NCBI RefSeq assembly: GCF_030332225.1
Contig: NZ_JAOWIF010000040.1
Location: 248,001 to 312,000 of the forward strand
Reading direction: 5' to 3'
DNA length: 64,000 nt
DNA from: Citrobacter sp. Cu233
GTDB taxonomy: Bacteria > Pseudomonadota > Gammaproteobacteria > Enterobacterales > Enterobacteriaceae
The notes beneath the pieces were generated by a model. It did not search any database. It was not told where the DNA came from and saw only the letters and a list, made by a program, of their open reading frames with translations. This document shows, piece after piece, positions 25,514 through 37,363 of this stretch. The translations under genes and the position numbers were made by a program. The stretch's first letter is position 1. The number at the start of each line of letters is the position of its first letter.

Positions 25514-25539
25514 AACCGGCGCAATGCCGGTTTTTTTAT
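25514..25539 (+). terminator. Intrinsic terminator of the small protein gene
   Basis: ACCGGC-GCAAT-GCCGGT followed by seven Ts. It also lies just before the end of the convergent LysR gene. Confidence 0.88.
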
Positions 25540-25553
25540 AGCCAACCTGCGCT

Positions 25554-26992
<1,439 letters not shown>

Positions 26993-27826
26993 ATGATGGC
27001 AACGACGATTCACAGCACAAAAAAAACATGGCTGGCACTCAGTGTCCTGCTGGCGTCAGGCATTGCCGCGTCATATGCTCAGGCCGATCAACTGGCCGAT
27101 ATCAAAGCCGCAGGCGTGGTAAAAATCGCCACCTTTGACGCCAATCCACCGTTCGGCTCTATTGATGCAAAAACGCATAAGATTGTCGGCTACGACGTTG
27201 ATTTTGCGGAAGCGCTGGCTAAATCACTTGGCGTTAAACTGGAACTGGTCGCCACCAATCCGGCTAACCGTATACCGTTATTGCAGTCCGGTAAGGCCGA
27301 TTTAATCGTAGCGGATATCACCATTACGCCTGAGCGTGCACAGGTTATCGATTTCTCCGCCCCTTACTTTGTTACCGGACAGCAATTTCTTGTCCCGGCA
27401 AAATCTCCGGATAACCTTGATGACTACAGCAAGGCCCGTATCGGCGCAGTGAAAGGGACGACAGGTGAGCAGGCGTTGCATCAGCGTTTTCCACAATCAC
27501 GTGTGCTGGCCTATGATGATATTCCGCTGGCATTAACCGCACTGCGTAATGGTAATGTCCAGGCGATCACCCAGGACAGCACCATTCTGGCAGGGTTGTT
27601 AGGTGGTGCGCCGGATAAAGCCGATTTCAAAATTTTGCCCGACCTGTTGAGCAAAGAAGAGATTGGTGTAGGTGTGAAAAAAGGTGAACCTGCGCTGTTA
27701 AAGGCCGTGAACGATGAGCTCTTAAAGCTCGAGTCTACTGGGCAGGCAGCCAAAATTTATGATGTCTGGTTTGGTCCGCAAACCAAAAATCCACAGCCCC
27801 GCGCCTTCAAAATAGAAGCGAAGTAA
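26993..27826 (+). CDS. Polar amino-acid ABC importer, periplasmic binding protein
   Basis: Family 3 solute-binding protein. Signal peptide [22 protein letters not shown], then the mature opening [24 protein letters not shown] with the family signature [21 protein letters not shown] and [30 protein letters not shown]. It has no lipobox. Two adjacent ATGs (26993 and 26996) follow a GGGATTCAAAGAAA sequence; the longer frame from 26927 would bury the signal peptide. First of four genes (binding protein, ATPase, two permeases). Confidence 0.92.
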   Translation: MMATTIHSTKKTWLALSVLLASGIAASYAQADQLADIKAAGVVKIATFDANPPFGSIDAKTHKIVGYDVDFAEALAKSLGVKLELVATNPANRIPLLQSGKADLIVADITITPERAQVIDFSAPYFVTGQQFLVPAKSPDNLDDYSKARIGAVKGTTGEQALHQRFPQSRVLAYDDIPLALTALRNGNVQAITQDSTILAGLLGGAPDKADFKILPDLLSKEEIGVGVKKGEPALLKAVNDELLKLESTGQAAKIYDVWFGPQTKNPQPRAFKIEAK

Positions 27827-27827
27827 T

Positions 27828-28646
27828 ATGCTCTCAGGCCTTTTTAATCGTCCCGCAGCTTCGGCTGCGGATTTTACGCATTTGCGCCAGGCGCGTGTTG
27901 AACTGCGTAATGTCATAAAACACTATGACAATCATACCGTGCTTAACGGCGTCAGCCTGTTGGTTGAACCGGGTGAAGTCGTCACCATTCTCGGGCCCTC
28001 TGGCTCAGGAAAATCGACGCTTATTCGCCTGATCAACCAACTGGAGTCACTGAGCGGCGGCGATATTTTTATTGATGACAAACCAATCGGTCAGCTGCGC
28101 GGTCCCGCATTGCGTCAGTTACGCAGTCGAATTGGCTTTGTGTTCCAGCAATTTAATCTCTACACCCACCTGACGGCACAGCAGAACATCACGCTGGCGC
28201 TGGAATATGTTCACGGTTGGAAAAAAGCCGATGCAGAGCAACGGGCACTTGAACTGCTGGAACAGGTAGGATTGGCCGAGAAAGCCGATGCATATGCCGC
28301 CCAACTTTCCGGCGGACAGCAACAACGTGTTGCCATCGCCCGCGCACTGGCCTCCTCACCACAAATCATCCTGTTCGATGAACCCACCTCCGCGCTGGAT
28401 CCAGAGATGATCGGCGAAGTGTTGCAGGTCATGAAGAGTCTGGCCCATAGCGGTATCACCATGATTGTCGTGACCCATGAAATGCATTTCGCCCGGGAGA
28501 TTGCCGATCGAGTGGTGTTTATTGATGGCGGCGATATTCTCGAAGTCGCGCCTCCTGAGGCGTTTTTCACTCGCCCTCAGCACCCCAGGACCCAACGTTT
28601 TCTGAAAAAAGTGCTCGACCCGTTACACCAGGAGTCATCGTTATAA
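27828..28646 (+). CDS. Polar amino-acid ABC importer, ATPase
   Basis: Walker [11 protein letters not shown]-loop [14 protein letters not shown], signature LSGGQQQR, Walker [14 protein letters not shown] and switch His VTHEMHFA: the GlnQ/HisP class. It has an N-terminal extension of about 25 residues ([17 protein letters not shown]) before the usual first strand. Stop TAA overlaps the next ATG (TAATG at 28644-28648), so it is translationally coupled to the first permease. Confidence 0.93.
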   Translation: MLSGLFNRPAASAADFTHLRQARVELRNVIKHYDNHTVLNGVSLLVEPGEVVTILGPSGSGKSTLIRLINQLESLSGGDIFIDDKPIGQLRGPALRQLRSRIGFVFQQFNLYTHLTAQQNITLALEYVHGWKKADAEQRALELLEQVGLAEKADAYAAQLSGGQQQRVAIARALASSPQIILFDEPTSALDPEMIGEVLQVMKSLAHSGITMIVVTHEMHFAREIADRVVFIDGGDILEVAPPEAFFTRPQHPRTQRFLKKVLDPLHQESSL

Positions 28647-29431
28647 TGCATGCAATGGACTGGCAGGGGGTGCTGAGCGGGCAACCTCTGCAATGGATAA
28701 TCTCCGGTTTTCTGACCACGCTTTGGGTCACGTTAGCCGGCGTGGTACTCGCCACGGTGTTTGCCATCTTTCTGCTCAGCCTGCGCCTGACAGGATATCG
28801 CTTTGCGACCACCGTGGTCAGCGTGTGGGTCTCTGTTTTTCGCAATACCCCTTTACTCGTTCAACTGATGTTCTGGTACTTCGCGGCGTGGAATCTCCTT
28901 CCTCGCGACGTGATTACCTTCATTAATGCGGAACATTCCTGGTCCATTCTGCCAGGGGATGTCTGGTGGTTAACACCGGAGTTTCTCTGCTCCGCATGGG
29001 GACTGGGTGTTTTTACCTCGGCCTTTCTGGTCGAGGAGGTAGCCTCCGGTTTACAGGCTGTGTCTGGCGGGCAACGCGAGGCAGCCATAGCACAGGGGTT
29101 TTCGTCATGGGCGACGTTCCGTCACATCCTGCTCCCTCAGGGGCTGGCAAATGCCTGGCAGCCGATCGTGGGGCAATATCTTAATCTGATGAAGCTGTCT
29201 TCATTGGCCAGCGGCATTGGTTTTGCTGAACTTACGTACCAGGTGCGGCAAATTGAAAGCTATAACGCCCATGCGTTGGAAGCCTTTGCCGTCGGCACGG
29301 CACTCTACCTGCTGACCGGTATTGTGCTGGGGGTGTTGTTAACCCGTCTTGGCCCTGTACCTGCAGCAGGTAAACCGTTGGCGCGTAAAACACGCATATT
29401 TCGTTTCAGGAGCCTACTGCATGATCGCTAA
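28646..29431 (+). CDS. Polar amino-acid ABC importer, permease 1
   Basis: HisM/GltJ-type permease, 261 aa. Blocks VFRNTPLLVQLMFWYFAAWNLLP and the EAA loop QREAAIAQGFSSWATFRHILLPQGLANAWQPIVGQYLNLMKLSSLASGIGFAELTY are characteristic. Overlaps the ATPase by one base and the second permease by eleven. Confidence 0.93.
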   Translation: MHAMDWQGVLSGQPLQWIISGFLTTLWVTLAGVVLATVFAIFLLSLRLTGYRFATTVVSVWVSVFRNTPLLVQLMFWYFAAWNLLPRDVITFINAEHSWSILPGDVWWLTPEFLCSAWGLGVFTSAFLVEEVASGLQAVSGGQREAAIAQGFSSWATFRHILLPQGLANAWQPIVGQYLNLMKLSSLASGIGFAELTYQVRQIESYNAHALEAFAVGTALYLLTGIVLGVLLTRLGPVPAAGKPLARKTRIFRFRSLLHDR

Positions 29432-30098
29432 TATTTCGGTTATTACCGACAATCTGGACTATCTCCTGTGGGGGCGGGTCGCAGAGGGTCAACCGGGGGG
29501 CGTTCTGCTCACGCTGTTGATGGCGATTGGCGCAGCGGTACTGGCGCTTCCCGCCGGGATTGCGCTCGCCTGCTGTGCCTGGCGTTTTCCTGGAGGGATA
29601 CGTAAGGGGCTGTTTATCTGGGCAGAGTTTATTCGTGGTATTCCGTTAATCTTCGTGATTTTCTGGATGTGGTATCTGTTGCCCATGCTCACAGGCAGTG
29701 ATTTACCGGGAGCCATAACCGTCACGCTGGCATTGGCCTGGTTTACCGCCGCCTCGGTGATGCATTCCGTGTATGCAGGCATGACTGCGTTGCCTGGCGG
29801 TCAGTCTGATGCTGCCGTCGTTCAGGGATTTAGCCCACTCCAGGCGCTCGGGTTAATTCTGTTGCCACAGGTTCTGCGCAACGTACTCCCCTCGCTAACG
29901 GGGATTTTTATCGGACTACTAAAGGACACGTCGCTGGCGTTTATCGTCAACGTACCTGAGCTCACGACGGTTGCGGGTCAGGTTAACAGCCGGGTACAAA
30001 TTTACCCGGCTGCCATTTTTGTCTTTACCGGGCTGGTCTATTACCTGCTGTGCTTTAGCCTGGAGAAGATCACTCAGCGTCGGTTCGCCTTGAAATAG
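29421..30098 (+). CDS. Polar amino-acid ABC importer, permease 2
   Basis: GltK-type permease, 225 aa, with FIRGIPLIFVIFWMWYLLPML and the EAA loop GGQSDAAVVQGFSPLQALGLILLPQVLRNVLPSLTGIFIGLLKDTSLAFIVNVPELT. ATG 29421 is preceded by CAGGAG; the longer open frame from 29349 only reads through the previous gene. Two different permeases suggest a GltJK-like heterodimer. The gene ends 9 bases before the convergent ydhT stop. Confidence 0.93.
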   Translation: MIANISVITDNLDYLLWGRVAEGQPGGVLLTLLMAIGAAVLALPAGIALACCAWRFPGGIRKGLFIWAEFIRGIPLIFVIFWMWYLLPMLTGSDLPGAITVTLALAWFTAASVMHSVYAGMTALPGGQSDAAVVQGFSPLQALGLILLPQVLRNVLPSLTGIFIGLLKDTSLAFIVNVPELTTVAGQVNSRVQIYPAAIFVFTGLVYYLLCFSLEKITQRRFALK

Positions 30099-30107
30099 CA
30101 CCACGGC

Positions 30108-30920
30108 TCAACATGCCACAAACTGATGGTCTTCGTTGAGCCGATACTTCACCCCTGCACGGATGTTATTTTCCCCCTCAATAGCCACCGCAAAGCGCAT
30201 TCTCTTACCGTCGTGATAGGCGAGCGCCGCGCATCCGCCGGGGCCGAGGATTATCGAATCGACCACGCCAGTACTGGCAATAACGGTGTTTTCTCCGTTG
30301 GCGATGATCTGCACGTTGTCTGCGCAATTGGCGATTTTCGACTCTGCGCCAAAACTGGCTATCTGGGTTAAATCACCGCTGCAGGCAATACGACTTCTGT
30401 CACCCAGCGAACTGATGCGCACCCGCATACCCGTGCTGGCCATTCGTGTACCGCCCCCCACACTACTGATACGTGTGGAATTTCCCGCGATGGCAATACG
30501 ACCACGCTCACCGGAGCTGGCAACATGGGCGTTATAACCCACGCAGCCAATACGTGCGCTGTAGCCTGCACTGGCAATCTGTGCGGCGTACCCGGCGCTG
30601 GCGATTTTGATGTTAGCCCCCGCGCTACCTAAGCTGTCGCCATCAGCCGCGCTCGCCAATTGTTTACCGTTGTCGTCTGCCGTCTGCGGGCAGGCAACAT
30701 TGCCCATCGCACAGATATCCTGCTGGACAAAATTCTCTTCATCCTGCCATCTTGACCAGCCGTATTCTACGAGGCTATTCGCCCAGTCACTGTATCCTTC
30801 CTGCTGGAGTGCACGGTGCACCTCCGCATAGCTGCCTCCCTCAGGAAACGCACGCAGAAACCAGCGATACATCACAGGCCCGACGCGCCAGGCCCGTAAG
30901 TCACCACGAGTAATCATCAT
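30108..30920 (-). CDS. ydhT: YdhT, repeat-containing protein of the ydh oxidoreductase operon, 270 aa
   Basis: Same length as E. coli YdhT. An N-terminal portion of about 100 residues precedes some fourteen tandem eight-residue units of the type I-A-S-x-G-x-x-x (about residues 104-219), for example KIASAGYAAQIASAGYSAR, which predict a right-handed beta-helix. No signal peptide. Last gene of ydhYVWXUT. Function unknown; operon membership suggests a structural or assembly role with YdhV. Confidence 0.92.
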   Translation of the reverse strand: MMITRGDLRAWRVGPVMYRWFLRAFPEGGSYAEVHRALQQEGYSDWANSLVEYGWSRWQDEENFVQQDICAMGNVACPQTADDNGKQLASAADGDSLGSAGANIKIASAGYAAQIASAGYSARIGCVGYNAHVASSGERGRIAIAGNSTRISSVGGGTRMASTGMRVRISSLGDRSRIACSGDLTQIASFGAESKIANCADNVQIIANGENTVIASTGVVDSIILGPGGCAALAYHDGKRMRFAVAIEGENNIRAGVKYRLNEDHQFVAC

Positions 30921-30923
30921 CTC

Positions 30924-31709
30924 TTAATGCCGGTGATAGCCATCCACCATGCACTTAAAGGTTTCGCCCGGTGTGCGTCCTGTCGTGCAGAGATAAAGAT
31001 GTCCAAAAATGAAAAACAAGCTCACGATCGCCAGCGCAAAGTGCGCCTGCAGCAACCAGTAACGTACGCCAGGGAACAGATCGCCCACAGCCTGTGGGTA
31101 CAGGGATAGCAATCCAGAGATCAGCAGTAGCGGCAGCAAACCGTACATCACGCCGACATACGCCGCCTGCTGTAACGGATTGAATTTCGAACGTGTTGAT
31201 GCCGGGAATGGATGCGCTTCGCCCTGCATAATACCAAACAGGTAGAATCGCGTCTGCCTCTGCGCCCGGCCGATCCAGCCCTGACGCTGAATAATATAAT
31301 GATGACCGTTCCCCCCAATCAGGTTAATCAGGACAAAACCGATCCAGCAGGCAAGCAGCAAAAAGCCACAGACCTCATGCACAGTCAGCAGGCTTTTCAT
31401 CACTGGGGCACTGACCGCGGTGAAATGGTTTATCAGGCCGCTGGTCAGCAGCAACAGAAATAACAGCGCATTCGACCAGTGCCACAAACGGACAGCTTTC
31501 GAGTATAAATAGACCTTCTCTCCGTGTCCTGCAGACGCTTTATTCGCTGAACGAAAGCGCAACATTGCGTGGAGTGCCAGCACCAGCCACATCCCCACCA
31601 GCATTAACCCGGCGAAAACCAACCAGACAGGCCAGTAATCCGGCGAAAACATCGGGACGTACTGAGCAAGCTGTGCGTGAAACTGTTCGGCATTCTGCGA
31701 CGCGTTCAT
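30924..31709 (-). CDS. ydhU: YdhU, membrane cytochrome b subunit
   Basis: Di-haem cytochrome b of the formate dehydrogenase/thiosulfate reductase (PhsC) class, 261 aa, four or more membrane helices (WPVWLVFAGLMLVGMWLVLALHA; NALLFLLLLTSGLI; VHEVCGFLLLACWIGFVLINLIG; HFALAIVSLFFIFGHLYLCTT). Haem-ligand histidines lie in LWHWSNALL and the later helices. It would link the periplasmic ferredoxin subunits to the quinone pool. Overlaps ydhX by four bases. Confidence 0.93.
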   Translation of the reverse strand: MNASQNAEQFHAQLAQYVPMFSPDYWPVWLVFAGLMLVGMWLVLALHAMLRFRSANKASAGHGEKVYLYSKAVRLWHWSNALLFLLLLTSGLINHFTAVSAPVMKSLLTVHEVCGFLLLACWIGFVLINLIGGNGHHYIIQRQGWIGRAQRQTRFYLFGIMQGEAHPFPASTRSKFNPLQQAAYVGVMYGLLPLLLISGLLSLYPQAVGDLFPGVRYWLLQAHFALAIVSLFFIFGHLYLCTTGRTPGETFKCMVDGYHRH

Positions 31710-32374
31710 ACATTATCCTTTTTAATCAAATGTTGACCGAACCGACGATACAGATGGGGCTTCCCGGCGCCTGCAAGTTGATATTCGTAGTACTTGTTTT
31801 CCCGTAACCAGGTCTGAATTTCCGGGCTGTCCTCGCGGCCAAAAATCAACGCATGTTCTGGACAAGAATTGACGCAAATTGGCGGGAAACCTTTCGCCAG
31901 GCGTGATTCGGCGCAGAAGTCGCATTTATCCGCCACTTTGGTGTGTGGGTTGAGATAGCGTACCTGATACGGACATGCGCCAATGCAGTAACTGCAGCCG
32001 ATACAACGAGAGGTGTCGACTCGCACAATCCCGTTTTCATCTCGCCAGGAAGCACCGGTAGGACACACCTCAATGCAGGGGGCATCGTCACAATGCTGAC
32101 AGGACTGACGAAAATAGTGATACAACGTTTCGTTATCGTTATCCGTTACCGGGATATGGGCTATCGATAAACGACTCCCCTGAACAGGAACATGATTCGT
32201 TTTCCTGCATGCCCGGGCGCAAATATTACATCCGTTGCACAATGATTCGTCGTGGATCATGACATAACGAACGTCTTTAGTACTCTTCGTACTCGCTAAC
32301 AGGTTTTGGCCTGGGCCGGTGAAAAAAATCACCGTCCCCATGCCAATGACAAATTTTCGTCGGGTGAAGGACAT
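31706..32374 (-). CDS. ydhX: YdhX, Tat-exported four-cluster ferredoxin, 222 aa
   Basis: Tat motif FTRRKFVIGMGTVIF at the N-terminus, then four cysteine groups of the DmsB/NrfC type: CNGCNICARAC, CQHCDDAPCIEVCP, CIGCSYCIGACP and CDFCAESRLAKGFPPICVNSCP. The start is the ATG giving MSFTRRK, which restores exactly the E. coli length; the upstream open frame is not used. Transfers electrons between YdhU and the catalytic side. Confidence 0.94.
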   Translation of the reverse strand: MSFTRRKFVIGMGTVIFFTGPGQNLLASTKSTKDVRYVMIHDESLCNGCNICARACRKTNHVPVQGSRLSIAHIPVTDNDNETLYHYFRQSCQHCDDAPCIEVCPTGASWRDENGIVRVDTSRCIGCSYCIGACPYQVRYLNPHTKVADKCDFCAESRLAKGFPPICVNSCPEHALIFGREDSPEIQTWLRENKYYEYQLAGAGKPHLYRRFGQHLIKKDNV

Positions 32375-32438
32375 CGGGTTATCCTCTAATGCTGTGACAG
32401 TGATCGTCCACACGTTCCATGACATCAACCTGAAAAAT

Positions 32439-33116
32439 TCAGGGGTTCTGATACTGCTCAACCTCAAGCCATTCGCACAGGCCATACGCTTTGCCGTAAC
32501 TCATAAAGCGCTCGCTAAACAGATAAGGTTCCGCATTCGACGATTCCACAGCACGTATGTCTGCATAATCAGGATGCGTTTCCATTGCCGTGAGCGCCGC
32601 TGTAACCTGCTCAGGTTCAAAGTGGTATGGCGGCTGCGCCAGCATGGCGACCTTATAGGGGCGAGGATACGTTTGGCAGTCAAAACGTACCGCTTCTGCA
32701 ATGGCACGGCAGATATCATTTTCCACCACCTGCACACACATCTCGGCGTAGTTTGCCGTCATGGTTTGCGTCGAGTAGAAGTAGGTATCCTCTGAGCCCT
32801 GGATACAGGTAATATCTGCGTCGGATGCGTGCTGACATATCGCGTCCAGCAGCGTAGCCAGGTCACTTTCTGGAACCGAATAAGGTGGCAACAGAAACAC
32901 ACTGCGTGCCACCAGTTGACCTGACGCAGAATGCTGGCGGATAAAATCCGCCACTATCGACTCCGCCGTTACGGGCTCTTCGACCTGCGATGCGTTGCTG
33001 GGCGCTATGGCCGGGTGTAACGCCTGTAGCCATTGTCTCTTTTGGCTATCCACCTCATCAGGAAGCGCCATGCACGCTTCCTCATCGGCGACCAGAGCGT
33101 TGCTCACGTTAGTCAT
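32439..33116 (-). CDS. ydhW: YdhW, operon protein of unknown function, 225 aa
   Basis: Acidic cytoplasmic protein without signal peptide or Cys motifs, located between the catalytic subunit ydhV and ydhX as in E. coli (where it is 215 aa). The ATG 33116 has AAGGAACGCAAG upstream. Segments such as TCIQGSEDTYFYSTQTMTANYAEM and SNAEPYLFSERFMSYGKAYGLCEW are the conserved parts. Possibly a chaperone for the tungsten enzyme, by analogy with other operons; not shown by sequence. Confidence 0.9.
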   Translation of the reverse strand: MTNVSNALVADEEACMALPDEVDSQKRQWLQALHPAIAPSNASQVEEPVTAESIVADFIRQHSASGQLVARSVFLLPPYSVPESDLATLLDAICQHASDADITCIQGSEDTYFYSTQTMTANYAEMCVQVVENDICRAIAEAVRFDCQTYPRPYKVAMLAQPPYHFEPEQVTAALTAMETHPDYADIRAVESSNAEPYLFSERFMSYGKAYGLCEWLEVEQYQNP

Positions 33117-33126
33117 CTTGCGTTCC

Positions 33127-35292
<2,166 letters not shown>

Positions 35293-35350
35293 TCAAAAAC
35301 TGCAATTTTTCTGGCAATAAATGACGCGTATCAGGCAGCCCTGCTATCCA

Positions 35351-35977
35351 TCAAACAGTAATATCTTTCCACTCAATAATTTTTAATGCCCCAGTCGGAC
35401 AAGCATTAGCGCATTCCCCGCATAAAACACATTTTGAGGATTTCTTCGTTACGGTATTAACAGTCGCCATCATCCATGGGCAGGCCGTGGTACAGGCACT
35501 GCAGCCAATACAGCGTTTATGATCTACGGCAATGCAACCGTCTTCCTGTTTCCAGGTAATTGCGCCAATCGGGCAGACTTTCATGCACTGGGGATCTTTA
35601 CACTGACGGCAAGTGTCTGCGGTGTAGTTTAAATCGCCGTACAACCCGCCACCGGACCCGACTCCATCATCGCCAAAGAAGTAGTTTCGATGAATTTTGA
35701 TGCGGGAAAAGAAGGTGCCAACAGCGCCATCGTTATAATTAGTACAGGAAATTTCACAGCGGTGGCAGCCAGTACAGCGGGCTCGTTGAGTCACCAGCAC
35801 CCCTTTCGGCGTATTGATAAGTCCGACGGTGCCGCTATCGATATCTTCCTGCTTACACCCCAAAAGGGATAGCAGCGCGGGGGCAATAGTTAATCCTGCC
35901 AGCCCCTTCCCTGATATACGCAGAAACTCAAGCCGCGTTAAACCACAATCTAAAAATGGACGATCAACCTGGTTCAT
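35351..35977 (-). CDS. ydhY: YdhY, four-cluster ferredoxin, first gene of the ydh operon, 208 aa
   Basis: Cys groups CTGCHRCEISC, CRQCKDPQCMKVCP, CIGCSACTTACP and CVLCGECANACP give four [4Fe-4S] clusters. The N-terminus (LTRLEFLRISGKGLAGLTIAP) looks like a decayed Tat signal with TR in place of the twin Arg, so it may stay in the cytoplasm as the partner of YdhV. Promoter-proximal gene downstream of a perfect FNR box. Confidence 0.94.
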   Translation of the reverse strand: MNQVDRPFLDCGLTRLEFLRISGKGLAGLTIAPALLSLLGCKQEDIDSGTVGLINTPKGVLVTQRARCTGCHRCEISCTNYNDGAVGTFFSRIKIHRNYFFGDDGVGSGGGLYGDLNYTADTCRQCKDPQCMKVCPIGAITWKQEDGCIAVDHKRCIGCSACTTACPWMMATVNTVTKKSSKCVLCGECANACPTGALKIIEWKDITV

Positions 35978-36476
35978 TTATTTCGCATCCTCTTCGCAAA
36001 CGCTGTAGTAGCAACAGATCCAGGCTAATTTTAATGAATGCAGATCAGGTCAAATCGGCCATAAATGTTGCCAACAACACGTGAATTTTTGCCCTAACCT
36101 GATCGCACAGATGACGGTGGTTAAACTGAATCAATCCATACCCTAAACACGGGTATAATCCTTTAGGGTTAGGCGGATAAATAATGTGGTTATTCCCCCC
36201 CTGTAACCTTGATCGTTATCAATTAAAAATCGGAAGGGAAATAATTAATGTGGAGTGATATTTATTATCATTAAGCGAGATTGAAATAATATTTCATATG
36301 CACGATAAATATTTGGGAGTACAATCACAAATACCGTGTTATATACCACTCGATATATAATGAAATATATAACGAAATTTGTAATTTTAGTGACCAAACT
36401 AAATTATATTTATTGGAAGATAACGAAGATTAAAATAAGAGGACGGCAGAATATTTCTACCGACCTCTTTTATGGA
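35978..36476 (-). promoter_or_regulatory. ydhY promoter region and AT-rich gap to fumD
   Basis: TTGATCGTTATCAA at 36209-36222 is a perfect FNR half-site pair. At -41.5 spacing it predicts transcription of ydhY from about 36174, with a TATTTA-like -10. A TACCC...GGGTA inverted pair at 36139-36155 resembles a NarL/NarP site just downstream, matching the known FNR activation and nitrate/nitrite repression of E. coli ydhY. The rest (36230-36476) is very AT-rich with no convincing gene. Confidence 0.75.
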
Positions 36477-36686
36477 TTAACCGGCCAATGCTTTGATCAC
36501 CGTCTCAATAGCCTGTTTTTCTAACTCACTGCGCTTCACACGCTGATTGGCGAGGGTTGTTCTCAGTACACCAGCAATGACGATATGCTTAGGCTCTTGC
36601 CCCAGATCGCGCATTTCCAGCACTACTTTACCGACTACTCTGCACATCTCGCGGTACAGCTCGTCGTCTTTGGTCTGATTTCCCAT
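36477..36686 (-). CDS. fumD: Fumarase D (YdhZ), 69 aa
   Basis: Start MGNQTKDDELYREMCRVVGK and tail SELEKQAIETVIKALAG match E. coli FumD (YdhZ) almost residue for residue, and the same gene is called orf70 in Salmonella SPI-2. I use ATG 36686 to match that length; 36692 is an in-frame ATG two codons upstream. E. coli FumD is reported to have fumarase activity, unusual for so small a protein. In E. coli it lies next to pykF; here ttr and a methionine importer separate them. Confidence 0.92.
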   Translation of the reverse strand: MGNQTKDDELYREMCRVVGKVVLEMRDLGQEPKHIVIAGVLRTTLANQRVKRSELEKQAIETVIKALAG

Positions 36687-36778
36687 ATTCACCCGCTCGT
36701 CATTAACTCAAACCCACAGCATATATCACTCTGGTGAATTAGACAAAATCCAATGAAAATCAAACAAATGTCACAATT

Positions 36779-37363
36779 TCACTGGATCTGCTGAAGTCGA
36801 TTTACCAGCCCGGCAAGGCTTCCGGCCTGCATTTTTTCCATCACCCGCGCCCGATGCACTTCAACCGTGCGAACGGCAATATTCATGGCATCGGCTATTT
36901 CCCGGTTTATCAATCCCTTTGCAACCAGATTCGCCAGTTCTCGTTCCTTCGGTGTAAGTTGCTGATAGCAAGCAACGATTTCCTGTCGCGAAAAAGCCGC
37001 TACCGAGGCCTGCAAAGCATTTTCCAGCGCAGCCTGTAGCGGCGAGGCTGAAACCGGCTTCTGTAAGAAATCAACGGCTCCGCGCTTCATTTGTTCAACC
37101 GCCATGGGCACATCACCATGCCCGGTCAGGAATACCACCGCCAGGGTGCTCTCGCGCTGACGCATTGCTTCATGCACGGCATGTCCATCCAGTACCGGCA
37201 TGCGCATATCCAGCAGCAATACGCCGACCTGGTGCAGATCGGCCTGAGCCAAAAACGCGCCACCCTGCTCCCAGCAACGCACCTCATACCCCATACTTTC
37301 CAGTAAAAATGCACAGGCCTGAGTTACAGCTACATCATCATCCAACAGATGAATTATTGCCAC
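36779..37363 (-). CDS. ttrR: TtrR, tetrathionate response regulator
   Basis: FixJ/NarL-class response regulator, 194 aa. Acidic pocket DDD at 8-10, phospho-acceptor Asp52 in LLLDMRMPVLDG, signalling Thr/Lys in FLTGHGDV and LQKPVSA, then a LuxR helix-turn-helix LTPKERELANLVAKGLINREIADAMNIAVRTVEVHRARVMEKM. Overlaps ttrS by 26 bases. Activates ttrBCA when tetrathionate is present. Confidence 0.95.
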   Translation of the reverse strand: MAIIHLLDDDVAVTQACAFLLESMGYEVRCWEQGGAFLAQADLHQVGVLLLDMRMPVLDGHAVHEAMRQRESTLAVVFLTGHGDVPMAVEQMKRGAVDFLQKPVSASPLQAALENALQASVAAFSRQEIVACYQQLTPKERELANLVAKGLINREIADAMNIAVRTVEVHRARVMEKMQAGSLAGLVNRLQQIQ

